NCBI RefSeq assembly: GCF_001457475.1
Contig: NZ_LN831029.1
Span: 5,022,001 to 5,086,000 of the forward strand
Direction: 5' to 3'
DNA: 64,000 nucleotides
Origin: Achromobacter xylosoxidans
GTDB taxonomy: Bacteria > Pseudomonadota > Gammaproteobacteria > Burkholderiales > Burkholderiaceae_B
Positions 44,425 to 52,863 of the stretch are shown here, one piece after another (position 1 is the stretch's first letter; each line of letters opens with the position of its first letter). Below the pieces are notes generated by a model, which was not told where the DNA came from, did no database searches, and saw only the letters and a list, made by a program, of their open reading frames with translations. Both the position numbers and the translations under genes were made by a program.

Positions 44425-44594
44425 GACCGATCCGCTCCATCTTGTTGTACCGGCCCGAATTCATCGGGCAGCGCGAACGGCAGCATCGCCGATTCGCTGT
44501 TGGCGCCCTGGCGGCCGCGCGAGCAGGCCCACCAGACAATGCCGAAAAAGGTTGCCATCGAGATGGCGGTGACGATTGCGCTCAAGTAAGCCAT
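44421..44594 (-). CDS. ccoQ: cbb3-type oxidase subunit CcoQ
   Basis: 57-residue protein with one N-terminal transmembrane helix (YLSAIVTAISMATFFGIVWWAC) and a polar tail containing LPFALPDEF. Size, the WWACSRGR junction and the position between ccoO and ccoP identify CcoQ, which stabilises the oxidase core. It starts 2 bp after ccoO and overlaps ccoP. Confidence 0.93.
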   Translation of the reverse strand: MAYLSAIVTAISMATFFGIVWWACSRGRQGANSESAMLPFALPDEFGPVQQDGADRS

Positions 44595-44596
44595 GA

Positions 44597-45322
44597 TCAG
44601 CCTCCCGTGGCCGCGGGTTGCGCGGCGGCGGCGGGCTGCGCCGCCTTCCTGGCTTCTTCGGCCTTCCTGGCCTCTTCCGCCTTTTTGGCCTGCTGCGCCT
44701 TGCGCACGCCCACGCCCAGCCCTTGCAGATAGGCCACCAGCGCGTCCTCTTCGGTCTTGCCTTCGATGGCCTTGGGCGCGGCGGCGATCTCTTCGTCTGT
44801 ATACGGCACGCCCAGGGCGCGCAGCGCGCGCATGCGCTGCTCGACGTTCTGGCCGGTGATCACCGTCTTTTCCAGCCACGGATAGGCCGGCATGTTGGAC
44901 TCGGGCACCACCTTGCGCGGATCGCGCAGGTGGATGCGATGCCAGTCGTCGGAATAGCGTTCGCCCACGCGCGCCAGGTCCGGGCCGGTGCGCTTGGAGC
45001 CCCACAGGAACGGATGGTCGAACACCGACTCCGAGGCCAGCGAATACGAACCGTAGCGCTGCACTTCGGCCGCCAGCAGGCGCACCTGCTGCGAGTGGCA
45101 GCCGACACAGCCTTCGCGGATGTAGACGTCGCGCCCCATCAGGCGCAGCGGGCTGTAGGGTTCGACCCCCGCCACCGGCTGCGTGGTGCTGTGCTGGAAA
45201 AACAGCGGCACGATCTGCACCAGGCCGGCGAACGACACCACCAGGATGCTGGCGATGATCATCCAGCCGATGTTCTTTTCGAGCGTCTGGTGGGAGAAAA
45301 AGCCTTGTTGCTTGTTGGCCAT
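44597..45322 (-). CDS. ccoO: cbb3-type cytochrome c oxidase subunit CcoO (mono-haem cytochrome c)
   Basis: 241-residue subunit II. An N-terminal anchor ([23 protein letters not shown]) is followed by the mono-haem domain with [10 protein letters not shown] (about residue 72) and the distal Met in [22 protein letters not shown] is typical. The C-terminus has a low-complexity repeat (KAEEAR) and a run of Ala and Pro, an extension of about 30 residues beyond the conserved core. It is 10 bp after ccoN. Confidence 0.96.
   Translation of the reverse strand: MANKQQGFFSHQTLEKNIGWMIIASILVVSFAGLVQIVPLFFQHSTTQPVAGVEPYSPLRLMGRDVYIREGCVGCHSQQVRLLAAEVQRYGSYSLASESVFDHPFLWGSKRTGPDLARVGERYSDDWHRIHLRDPRKVVPESNMPAYPWLEKTVITGQNVEQRMRALRALGVPYTDEEIAAAPKAIEGKTEEDALVAYLQGLGVGVRKAQQAKKAEEARKAEEARKAAQPAAAAQPAATGG
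44641..44700 (-). repeat. KAEEAR-coding tandem repeat in the ccoO 3' end
   Basis: Two 18-bp units in ccoO encode [12 protein letters not shown], flanked by KKAEEA-like and AQQAKK sequence. The repeat makes a charged helical tail that may vary in length between strains. Confidence 0.6.
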
Positions 45323-45332
45323 GATGTCCTCG

Positions 45333-46817
45333 TCAAACAGTGGCCGGCGCGGCGGCGATGGCCGGCGTGCGGGCGGCGTGGGGATCGTCTTGCGGAATGG
45401 GGGGATTGATCGCTTGCGCGCCGCTCACCGTCTTCCACACGTTCCACGCCATGACAAAGACACCCGACAGGAACAGCGTGCCGCCCAGCAGCCGGATCAG
45501 GTAATACGGCAGGCGCGTCTTGAGCTCTTCGACGAAGCTGTACACCAGCGTGCCGTCGGCTGCCGTGTCGCGCCACATCAGGCCCTGCTGCACCCCGGCG
45601 ATCCACATCGCGGCGATGTACAGCACCACGCCGATGGTGGCGATCCAGAAGTGCAGTTCGATGGCCTTGACGCTGTACATCTTTTCGCGGCCATACAGGC
45701 GCGGGATCAGGTAGTAGAGCGAGCCGAACGAGATCATCGCGACCCAGCCCAGCGCGCCCGAGTGCACGTGGCCGATGGTCCAGTCGGTGTAGTGCGACAG
45801 CGCGTTCACGGTGCGGATCGACATCATCGAGCCTTCGAACGTGGACATGCCGTAGAACGACAGCGCCGTCACCATGAACTTCAGGATCGGATCGGTGCGC
45901 AGCTTGTACCAGGCGCCCTGCAGCGTCATGATGCCGTTGATCATGCCGCCCCACGACGGCGCCAGCAGGATCAGCGAGAACGTCATGCCCAGCGACTGGG
46001 TCCAGTCGGGCAGCGAGGTGTACAGCAGGTGGTGCGGACCGGCCCACATGTAGGTGAAGGCCAGCGCCCAGAAGTGGACGATCGACAGGCGATACGAATA
46101 GATGGGGCGTCCGGCCTGCTTGGGCACGAAGTAATACATCATGCCCAGGAAGCTGGTGGTCAGGAAGAAGCCCACCGCGTTGTGGCCGTACCACCACTGC
46201 ACCATGGCGTCCTGCACCCCGGAATAGGCGGAGTACGACTTCCACAGCGTCACCGGCATCTCGATGTTGTTGAAGATGTGCAGGATGGCGATGGTCAGGA
46301 TGTACGAGCCGAAGAACCAGTTGGCCACGTAGATGTGCTTGGACCGACGCTTGATGATGGTGCCGAAGAACACGATGGCGTAGGCCACCCAGACCAGCGT
46401 GATCAGGATGTCGATGGGCCATTCGAGTTCGGCGTATTCCTTGCTGCTGGTGTAGCCCAGCGGCAAGGTGATGGCGGCCGCGACGATGACCGCCTGCCAG
46501 CCCCAGAAGGTGAACGCGGCCAGCCGGTCACAGAAAATGCGGGTCTGACAGGTGCGCTGGACCACGTAGTACGAGGTCGCGAACAGCGCGCTGCCGCCGA
46601 AGGCGAAGATCACGGCGTTGGTGTGCAGCGGGCGCAGGCGGCCGTAGCTGAGCCAGGCGGTGTCGAAATTCAACTGAGGCCAAACCAGCTGCGCGGCGAG
46701 AAAAACGCCCACAGCCATGCCGACGATGCCCCAGACCACGGTCATGAGCGCGAACTGCCTCACGATCCGATAGTTGAAGGTGTCGGCCTTGCTTGCGATT
46801 GCGGCGCAATCGTTCAT
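45333..46817 (-). CDS. ccoN: cbb3-type cytochrome c oxidase catalytic subunit CcoN
   Basis: 494-residue subunit I with 12 helices, the oxygen-reducing core with haem b and haem b3-CuB. Start chosen at 46817 (GGGGAAGG upstream). Metal ligands are in [36 protein letters not shown] and [10 protein letters not shown]; the cross-linked Tyr region is [14 protein letters not shown]. First gene of ccoNOQPGH, downstream of a perfect FNR/ANR box centred 79 bp before the ATG. The oxidase is high-affinity and used at low oxygen. Confidence 0.97.
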   Translation of the reverse strand: MNDCAAIASKADTFNYRIVRQFALMTVVWGIVGMAVGVFLAAQLVWPQLNFDTAWLSYGRLRPLHTNAVIFAFGGSALFATSYYVVQRTCQTRIFCDRLAAFTFWGWQAVIVAAAITLPLGYTSSKEYAELEWPIDILITLVWVAYAIVFFGTIIKRRSKHIYVANWFFGSYILTIAILHIFNNIEMPVTLWKSYSAYSGVQDAMVQWWYGHNAVGFFLTTSFLGMMYYFVPKQAGRPIYSYRLSIVHFWALAFTYMWAGPHHLLYTSLPDWTQSLGMTFSLILLAPSWGGMINGIMTLQGAWYKLRTDPILKFMVTALSFYGMSTFEGSMMSIRTVNALSHYTDWTIGHVHSGALGWVAMISFGSLYYLIPRLYGREKMYSVKAIELHFWIATIGVVLYIAAMWIAGVQQGLMWRDTAADGTLVYSFVEELKTRLPYYLIRLLGGTLFLSGVFVMAWNVWKTVSGAQAINPPIPQDDPHAARTPAIAAAPATV

Positions 46818-46889
46818 CACCCTTCCCCCAAACAAAAAGAAACAAGTAGCTCCAGGTTTCAATGATGGGGGGTCGGACACGATCCGGGG

Positions 46890-46903
46890 TTGATGTGAAT
46901 CAA
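46890..46903 (-). promoter_or_regulatory. perfect FNR/ANR box upstream of ccoN
   Basis: TTGATGTGAATCAA matches the FNR/ANR consensus TTGAT-N4-ATCAA exactly. If it is a class II site at -41.5, transcription would start near 46855, giving a leader of about 40 nt; a CATCAT -10-like sequence lies at the expected place. Confidence 0.9.
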
Positions 46904-46964
46904 ACCCTACTGGTCGTGCAGGGGAACCCGCAGCGGCCGCGCAACGTCCAGGGCACGGCGGCCG

Positions 46965-47126
46965 TCAGTCCCGCGAGGGCTGGCCGCCGTCGTCGTCGCG
47001 CAGGATGGCGGCGCCGGCGTTGTCGGTATCGTCATATTGGCCATTGAAAACGGCCCACCACAACGACACGCCGATGACCAGCACGAACAGCAGGGACAGG
47101 GGCAGGAGAAGATAGAGAATGGTCAT
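46965..47126 (-). CDS. ccoS: cbb3 oxidase assembly protein CcoS
   Basis: 53-residue protein with one membrane helix (ILYLLLPLSLLFVLVIGVSLWWAVFNGQYDD). The WAV-NGQ(Y/F)DD motif is the CcoS hallmark, and the tail is acidic (ILRDDDG). CcoS is needed for cofactor insertion into cbb3. Its ATG overlaps the ccoI stop (ATGA), so the two are coupled, and it sits upstream of the ccoN promoter. Confidence 0.95.
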   Translation of the reverse strand: MTILYLLLPLSLLFVLVIGVSLWWAVFNGQYDDTDNAGAAILRDDDGGQPSRD

Positions 47127-48097
47127 GGCGCGGCTTCCAGCGCGCCGCCGGGCGCCGCGCGGCCGGACCAGTCGCGCCGCGACAGCCGCCACGAGTTGTA
47201 GGCAACCGCCAGCGACGACACCAGCATGGTGATCGCCGCCAGCCAGGGCGTGACCCAGCCGACCAGCGCCAGCGGCGTCATCAGCAGGTGCCAGACCAGG
47301 GAACCATGCAGGTTCTGGCGCGCCTTGCGCTGCGCCTGGGCCAGCAACGCGTCCAGTGCCGCGTCGGGCATTGACGGATGGGCCGCCAGCGCCGAATGGG
47401 CCGACGCCATGGCGGTGGGCACCGCCATCGACATGGCGCAGGGACAGCTCATCACCAGCAGCGCGACCATGACGGGAAGGCTGTGGGCCGGATCGATATA
47501 GGCCCAGGCGGCCGCCGCCCCCAGCGCCAGCGCCACTTGCGCCATGACGAAGCGCGAGGCCAGCCGGTCGGCGCCGGCGCCCAGCAGCAGGCGCTGCGCC
47601 TCGACCCGGGCATGCCGTTGGCCGCCCGTCGAGCCGCCGAACGACTGCCGGGCGCACAGTTCCAGGTAGCGCGCCGTCAGCAGGAAGGCGACGAACATGG
47701 TGACCGAATCGAAATACACCTCGCCGCGGCCCGTATAGGTGGCATGCACGCTGGGGACGAAGGCGGCGACGATGCCCAGCGCCACCGGCACGTCCATGCC
47801 GGCGCGGCCCTGGCGCAGGTTGGCGCCGGCGTGGCGCCAGATCGGCCAGGCCGAATACAGCACCACCGGCACGGTCAGGGCCAGGCTGGCCCAGTTCATC
47901 AGCACGATGGCCCAGTCCAGCGTTTCCAGGGCGTCCCTGGGGATGCCGTCATGGCGCAGGTAGCCCGGCCAGGCGAACATCATCACCTGCATCATCGCCA
48001 GCCACGCCAGCGACAGGCGCACCAGCGCGTGCCGGCGCTGCTGGCGGTCGGCGTCGGGCAGGGTCGGAGGAACGGCGAAAATGGATTTTGCTCGCAT
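47123..48097 (-). CDS. ccoI: CcoI/FixI-derived P-type ATPase reduced to its membrane domain
   Basis: 324-residue protein clearly derived from CcoI, the copper P1B-ATPase of cbb3 assembly. Retained: RLSLAWLAMMQVMMFAWPGY (helix 1), MDVPVALGIVAAFVPSVHAT, GEVYFDSVTMFVAFLLTARYLE, the metal-binding VMSCPCAMSMAVPTAMA, and the last two helices (LALVGWVTPWLAAITMLVSSLAVAYN). Missing: the N-terminal metal-binding domain, the actuator domain (TGE) between helices 4 and 5, and the phosphorylation and nucleotide domains (DKTGT, GDGxNDxP) after the CPC helix. Normal length is about 700-830. The frame is open, so either it has a non-pumping role or it is a recent in-frame loss. Confidence 0.85.
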   Translation of the reverse strand: MRAKSIFAVPPTLPDADRQQRRHALVRLSLAWLAMMQVMMFAWPGYLRHDGIPRDALETLDWAIVLMNWASLALTVPVVLYSAWPIWRHAGANLRQGRAGMDVPVALGIVAAFVPSVHATYTGRGEVYFDSVTMFVAFLLTARYLELCARQSFGGSTGGQRHARVEAQRLLLGAGADRLASRFVMAQVALALGAAAAWAYIDPAHSLPVMVALLVMSCPCAMSMAVPTAMASAHSALAAHPSMPDAALDALLAQAQRKARQNLHGSLVWHLLMTPLALVGWVTPWLAAITMLVSSLAVAYNSWRLSRRDWSGRAAPGGALEAAP

Positions 48098-48131
48098 GCG
48101 CCGATGCTACCCAGCGCCACCGGGGCGCGCC

Positions 48132-48145
48132 TTGACCTGGATCAA
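48132..48145 (-). promoter_or_regulatory. FNR/ANR-like box upstream of ccoI
   Basis: TTGACCTGGATCAA on the plus strand reads TTGATCCAGGTCAA on the minus strand, one position off the ideal TTGAT-N4-ATCAA. It is centred 41.5 bp from the A of the ccoI ATG, with TAGCAT as a -10 at 48104-48109, which would place the transcription start at the start codon itself. Confidence 0.78.
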
Positions 48146-48186
48146 GCCGGCTCGGACGGTTTGCCCGCGCGCGGCCGGCCGCCGGC

Positions 48187-49455
48187 TCAGGGCCGTTGCG
48201 CGCGCAACACCGCCACCACCGCCCGCATCAAGGTATCCAGTTCGTCCGCCGCGATGGTCAGGGCCGGCGTCAGGTAGACCACGTTGCCGAACGGCCGCAC
48301 CCAGACCCCGGCCTCGACCAGGCGCCGTTTCAGGGCTTCGCGGTCCTCGATGCGATCCAGCTCGACCACGCCGATCGCGCCCAGCACCCGCACGTCGCGC
48401 ACCCACGGCAACTCGCGGCATGGCGCCAGGCCCCGCGCCAGCGCAACCGACAGCGCCTGCGCCTGGGCCAGCCGCGGTTCGCTTTCGAACAGGTCGAGCG
48501 AGGCATTGGCGGCGGCGCAGGCCATCGCGTTGCCCATGAAGGTGGGGCCGTGCATCAGGGCATGGGACGGATCGTCCGACCAGAAGGCGTCGAACACCCG
48601 GCTGCTGGCCACGGTGGCCGCCAGCGGCAAGGTGCCGCCGGTCAGGGCCTTGGACAGCGTGATGATGTCGGGACGCGCGCCGGCCTGCTCGAACGCGAAC
48701 ATCGTGCCGGTGCGGCCGAAGCCGGTGAAGATCTCGTCGAAGATCAGCAGCAGGCCATGGCGGTCGGCCAGCTGACGCAGGCGCCGCAGCACCTCCGGCT
48801 CGTGCAGCAGCATGCCACCGGCGCCCTGCACCAGCGGCTCGACCAGGATGCCGGCCAGTTGCGGCCCGCGGGTTTCCAGGAAAGCGTCCAGGCGCGCCAT
48901 GGCGGCATCGTCGCGCGGCAAATCGACGATGTCGTGCTCGGCCAGCATGCCGCGGAACAGGCTGTGCATGCCCTCGTCTGGATCGCATACCGCCATGGTG
49001 CCCAGGGTGTCCCCGTGGTAGCCGCCACGGAACGCCAGGAAGCGGCTGCGGCCGCGTTCGCCCTGGTTGAGCCAGAACTGCACCGCCATCTTCATGGCCA
49101 CTTCCACCGCCACCGAGCCGGAATCCGTATAGAACACCCGGTCCAGCCCCGGCCCCAGCAGGCCGGCCAGGCGCCGGGCCAGGGTCAGCGCGGGCTCGTG
49201 GGTCAGGCCGCCGAACATGACGTGCGGCATGGCGTCCAGCTGCTCGCGCAGCGCCCGGGCGATGTGCGGATGGTTGTAGCCGTGGCAGGCGGTCCACCAG
49301 GACGCCACGCCGTCGATCAATTGGCGACCGTCGGCCAGCTCCAGGCGGCTGCCATGGCTGCGCACCACCGGCAGCGGCGGCGTGGCCGTCTTCATCTGGG
49401 CGTACGGCAGCCAGATATGCCGCTGGCCCCGCGCCATCCAGTCAGGGGTCTGCAT
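48187..49455 (-). CDS. bioA: adenosylmethionine-8-amino-7-oxononanoate aminotransferase
   Basis: 422-residue class III aminotransferase. It converts 7-keto-8-aminopelargonate to 7,8-diaminopelargonate with S-adenosylmethionine as the amino donor. The N-terminus HIWLPYAQMKTA and the DGVASWWTACHGYNHPHI segment are BioA hallmarks; LLIFDEIFTGFGRTG and the PLP Lys in ITLSKALTGGTLPLA follow. It is divergent from bioF across 112 bp, in which no BirA or BioR operator was evident. Confidence 0.97.
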   Translation of the reverse strand: MQTPDWMARGQRHIWLPYAQMKTATPPLPVVRSHGSRLELADGRQLIDGVASWWTACHGYNHPHIARALREQLDAMPHVMFGGLTHEPALTLARRLAGLLGPGLDRVFYTDSGSVAVEVAMKMAVQFWLNQGERGRSRFLAFRGGYHGDTLGTMAVCDPDEGMHSLFRGMLAEHDIVDLPRDDAAMARLDAFLETRGPQLAGILVEPLVQGAGGMLLHEPEVLRRLRQLADRHGLLLIFDEIFTGFGRTGTMFAFEQAGARPDIITLSKALTGGTLPLAATVASSRVFDAFWSDDPSHALMHGPTFMGNAMACAAANASLDLFESEPRLAQAQALSVALARGLAPCRELPWVRDVRVLGAIGVVELDRIEDREALKRRLVEAGVWVRPFGNVVYLTPALTIAADELDTLMRAVVAVLRAQRP

Positions 49456-49567
49456 GTTTCACCTCCACTACAATGGCTCGCATTCTACGGCCGGGGGCCT
49501 GACGGCGCGCTTTGCGGCCGCGGTCCTCTGGCGGGGCTCCCGCCGCCGGCCGCCGCAGGAAATCGTC

Positions 49568-50752
49568 ATGTCCAAGCTGGATCCCCTCTTTTCTTCCGAA
49601 CTGGCGCAAGCCGAATCGCGCCGCGTGCGGCGCCGGCTGCGCACGGCCACCGCCGCGCCCGCCGGCCGCATCGCATTGGACGGCGTCCCGGCGCTGAACT
49701 TCTCCAGCAACGACTACCTGGGCCTGTCCAAGCACCCGCTGCTGATCGAGCGCTCGCGCGAATGGGCCGCCCGCCATGGCGCCGGCGCGCAGGCCTCGCG
49801 GCTGGTGTGCGGCAATCTCGACCTGCACGAGCAGGTCGAGGCCAAGCTGGCGCGCCTGAAAGGCACCGAGGCCGCGCTGCTGCTGGCCTCCGGCTGGCAG
49901 GCCAATGCCGCCGTGCTGCCGGCCCTGCTGCGCGCGGCCGCCGGCCAGGGCGAAGTGCAGGTCTACGCCGACAAGCTCAACCATGCCAGCCTGCATCACG
50001 GCTGCCAGGCAGCCGGCGTGCGGCAGATCCGCTTCCGCCACAACGACCTGGACCACCTCGAAGCGCTGCTGGCGGCGCGCGCCGGGCCATCGGCCGCGCC
50101 CGCCGCGCGCTTCATCATCACCGAAAGCGTCTTCAGCATGGACGGCGACCGCACCGACGTGGCGCGGCTGGCGGCGCTGGCCGAGCGCTACCAGGCCTTC
50201 GTCTACCTGGACGAAGCCCACGCCACCGGCGTGCTGGGACCGGGCGGCATGGGGCTGGCCGGGCTGGCGCCGGGCGGCATCGACCTGACCATGGGCACCT
50301 TCAGCAAGGCGCTGGGCGGCTTCGGCGCCTACGTGGCCGGCTCGCGCGCGCTCTGCGACTACCTGGTCAACGCCTGTTCGGGTTTCATCTACACCACCGC
50401 CCTGCCGCCCGCGGTGCTGGGCGCCATGGACGCCGCCCTGGACCTGGTGCCGACGCTGGACGCCGAGCGCGCCCGGCTGGCGGCCTCGGGCGAGCGGCTG
50501 CGCGTCGCGCTGCGCAGCCTGGGGCTGGACAGCGGCGACTCGTCGACCCAGATCGTGCCCGCCATCGTCGGCGACGAGGGCCGCGCCCTGGCGCTGGCGG
50601 CAACGTTGGAGCAGCGCGGCCTGCTGGCCGTGGCGATCCGCCCGCCCACGGTGCCGGCCGGAACCAGCCGCCTGCGCATCGCCCTGAGCGCGGCGCACCG
50701 CGACGCCGATATCGATCGCTTGATAGACGGCCTGACGGCCGCGCTCGCCTGA
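49568..50752 (+). CDS. bioF: 8-amino-7-oxononanoate synthase
   Basis: 394-residue PLP enzyme of the alpha-oxoamine synthase family, condensing pimeloyl-ACP and L-alanine. Started at MSKLDPLFS (49568). Motifs: NFSSNDYLGLSKHP, ASRLVCGNLDLHEQVEAKLA, VYLDEAHATGVLG and the PLP Lys in MGTFSKALGGFGAY. First gene of bioF-hydrolase-bioC-bioD; the next ATG overlaps its stop (TGATG). Size is typical. Confidence 0.97.
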   Translation: MSKLDPLFSSELAQAESRRVRRRLRTATAAPAGRIALDGVPALNFSSNDYLGLSKHPLLIERSREWAARHGAGAQASRLVCGNLDLHEQVEAKLARLKGTEAALLLASGWQANAAVLPALLRAAAGQGEVQVYADKLNHASLHHGCQAAGVRQIRFRHNDLDHLEALLAARAGPSAAPAARFIITESVFSMDGDRTDVARLAALAERYQAFVYLDEAHATGVLGPGGMGLAGLAPGGIDLTMGTFSKALGGFGAYVAGSRALCDYLVNACSGFIYTTALPPAVLGAMDAALDLVPTLDAERARLAASGERLRVALRSLGLDSGDSSTQIVPAIVGDEGRALALAATLEQRGLLAVAIRPPTVPAGTSRLRIALSAAHRDADIDRLIDGLTAALA

Positions 50753-51417
50753 TGCCGGCCGCCGATTCCCTGCGCCCCACCCTGCTGTTCGCGCACGGCT
50801 GGGCCTTCGACGCCACGTTCTGGGCGCCACTGGCCGCCGCGCTGGCCGACTGGCCGCAGGCCGTGGCCGACGCCGGCTATTTCGGCCCGCCCCACACGCC
50901 CGCGCCCGACGGCCCGGTACTGGCCATCGGCCACTCGCTGGGCGCGCTGCGCCTGCTGGGCGAGCCGCCGCCCGCCTGTGTGGGCCTGATAGCGATCAAC
51001 GGCTTTGCCCGCTTCGGCGCGGCCGACGACTTCCCCGAAGGCGTCCCGGCGCGCATGCTGGACCGCATGCTGAACCGGCTGGCGACGCAGCCCGAAACCG
51101 TGCTGCGCGATTTCCGCCAGCGCTGCGGCGACACCAGCGCCATCGGCGTCCCCCAGGTCGAACCGCTGGCGCGCGACCTGGGCATCCTGCGCGACGCCGA
51201 CCAACGGGCCGCGCTGGCGACGCTGCCGATGCCGCTGCTGGCGCTGGCGGGCACGGCCGATCCGATCGCGCCCGCGGCCATGACGACGGCGGGCTTCGGC
51301 GCCGCGGCCGAACTGCACTGGCGCGACGGCGGCGGCCACCTCTTGCCGCTGACCGATCCCGACTGGTGCGCGCAACGCATCCGCGCCTTCCTGGCCCGCG
51401 TGGCGCCCGCCGCATGA
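50752..51417 (+). CDS. BioH/BioG-type pimeloyl-ACP methyl ester esterase
   Basis: 221-residue alpha/beta hydrolase. The nucleophile is Ser62 in AIGHSLGAL, the acid Asp in LAGTADPIAP and the base His in DGGGHLLPL. Position between bioF and bioC argues that it releases pimeloyl-ACP from its methyl ester at the end of BioC-dependent synthesis. It is shorter than E. coli BioH (256), and the early serine and length are nearer to BioG-type esterases (about 215); family assignment is therefore open. Confidence 0.85.
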   Translation: MPAADSLRPTLLFAHGWAFDATFWAPLAAALADWPQAVADAGYFGPPHTPAPDGPVLAIGHSLGALRLLGEPPPACVGLIAINGFARFGAADDFPEGVPARMLDRMLNRLATQPETVLRDFRQRCGDTSAIGVPQVEPLARDLGILRDADQRAALATLPMPLLALAGTADPIAPAAMTTAGFGAAAELHWRDGGGHLLPLTDPDWCAQRIRAFLARVAPAA

Positions 51418-52187
51418 GCGCCGTACCCCGCAATGCCCGGGTCGGCGCGCGCTTCGGCGCCGCCGCCGCCCGCTACGACGAACACGCCCCGGCCCAACGC
51501 ATCACCGCCCAGCAGCTGGCCGACGCGATCGGGCGGCTGCCGCTGCCGCCGCGTCCGCGCATCCTGGAGATCGGCTGCGGCACCGGCCTGCTGACCCAGG
51601 CGCTGGCCGCCCGGCTGGGCCCCGCGGACTGGACCGTGACCGACATTTCGCCCGCCATGCTGACGCGGGCGCGGCAGGGACCGGCGCTGCCCGGCAACGC
51701 GCGCTACCAGGTGCTGGACGGCGAGCGCCCCGACAGCCTGCCGGGCGGCTACGACCTGATCTGCTCCAGCCTGGCGGTGCAATGGTTCGGCGACCTGAAC
51801 GCCGGACTGGGACGGTTGGCAGCGCTGCTCGCGCCCGGCGGCCACCTGGCGGTGGCCACGCTGGCCGACGGCACGTTCGAGGAATGGCGCGCCGCCCACC
51901 GCGCGCTCGGCCTGGCCGCGGCCACCCCGACCTATCCGCCCGCCGCCGCCATCCGTCCGACCATGGGCAATCTGGCCGGTGGCGTGCACAGCGAACGGCT
52001 GATACAAGATCATCCTGACGGCCTGCATTTCCTCAAGGCGCTCAAGGGCATCGGCGCCACCACGCCCGCGCCCGGCACCGCCCCGCTGGGTCCGGCCGCG
52101 CTGCGGCGGGTGCTGGCGCAGTTCGACCAACAAGGCGCCACGGTGACCTATCACCTGGCCTACGGAATCTGGAAGAAACATGACTGA
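51414..52187 (+). CDS. bioC: malonyl-ACP O-methyltransferase
   Basis: 257-residue SAM-dependent methyltransferase. It caps malonyl-ACP as a methyl ester to start pimelate synthesis. SAM motif I is RILEIGCGTGLLTQALA, followed by WTVTDISPAMLTRARQ; the BioC-specific AARYDEHAPAQ N-terminus and DLICSSLAVQWFGDL are present. It overlaps the esterase gene by ATGA and the bioD gene by 8 bp. Confidence 0.95.
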   Translation: MSAVPRNARVGARFGAAAARYDEHAPAQRITAQQLADAIGRLPLPPRPRILEIGCGTGLLTQALAARLGPADWTVTDISPAMLTRARQGPALPGNARYQVLDGERPDSLPGGYDLICSSLAVQWFGDLNAGLGRLAALLAPGGHLAVATLADGTFEEWRAAHRALGLAAATPTYPPAAAIRPTMGNLAGGVHSERLIQDHPDGLHFLKALKGIGATTPAPGTAPLGPAALRRVLAQFDQQGATVTYHLAYGIWKKHD

Positions 52188-52842
52188 CTCCCCCGCCCAC
52201 GGCGTTTTCGTCACCGGCACCGACACCGGCATCGGCAAGACCCTGGTCTCGGCCATCCTGGCGCGCGCCTGGCAGGCCGACTACTGGAAGCCGGTGCAGA
52301 CCGGCGTGGCCGAGGAACCGGGCGACACCGACACCGTCGCGCGCCTGGCGCAACTGCCGCCCGAACGCCTGCACCTGCCGGCCTACGTGCTGCAGGCGCC
52401 GCTGTCGCCGTGGGCCGCCGCGCCGCTGGAAGACGCCGTGATCGACGCCACCGCCATCGTGCCGCCGGCCACCACGGCGCCGCTGATCGTCGAAGGCGCC
52501 GGCGGTCTGTACGTGCCGATCGACGACAGCCACATGATGATCGACCTGATCGCGCGCCTGGGCATGCCGGTGGTGCTGGCCGCGCGCAGCGGCCTGGGCA
52601 CCATCAACCACACGCTTTTGAGCCTGGAAGCCTTGCGCCGCCGCGCCATCCCGGTGCTGGGCGTGATCATGAGCGGCCCGCTGTCGGCCGGCAACCGCGA
52701 GGCGATCGAACGCTTCGGCAACGTGCGCGTGCTGGCCGAGATCCCGCCGCTGGAACGGGTCGATGCGGCAGCCGTCGAGGCGCTGGCGCGCACCGTGCCG
52801 CCGCTGGCGGAATGCCTGGCGGCGATGCGCGCCGCGGATTGA
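52180..52842 (+). CDS. bioD: dethiobiotin synthetase
   Basis: 220-residue P-loop enzyme converting diaminopelargonate, CO2 and ATP to dethiobiotin. The P-loop is FVTGTDTGIGKTLVSAIL (about 6-20), the substrate Lys lies in YWKPVQTG, and IVEGAGGLYVPI is the second signature. Last gene of the operon, overlapping bioC. bioB is not in this window. Confidence 0.97.
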   Translation: MTDSPAHGVFVTGTDTGIGKTLVSAILARAWQADYWKPVQTGVAEEPGDTDTVARLAQLPPERLHLPAYVLQAPLSPWAAAPLEDAVIDATAIVPPATTAPLIVEGAGGLYVPIDDSHMMIDLIARLGMPVVLAARSGLGTINHTLLSLEALRRRAIPVLGVIMSGPLSAGNREAIERFGNVRVLAEIPPLERVDAAAVEALARTVPPLAECLAAMRAAD

Positions 52843-52863
52843 CGGCCTCGGGCGCCGCCGCGC

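Noticed and set aside
47123..48097. annotating ccoI as an ordinary pseudogene
   Set aside because: There is no internal stop or frameshift, both membrane halves keep their key motifs, and it is coupled to ccoS; it is kept as a coding region with reduced domains.
49456..49567. BirA or BioR operator between bioA and bioF
   Set aside because: Neither a TTGTAAACC-type dyad nor a TTATCTATAA-type box is present, so no biotin operator is claimed.
48196..51417. 1073-residue open frame spanning bioA (antisense), bioF (other frame) and the esterase
   Set aside because: Only the last 221 residues (esterase at 50752) are real; the rest is a shadow of bioA and bioF.
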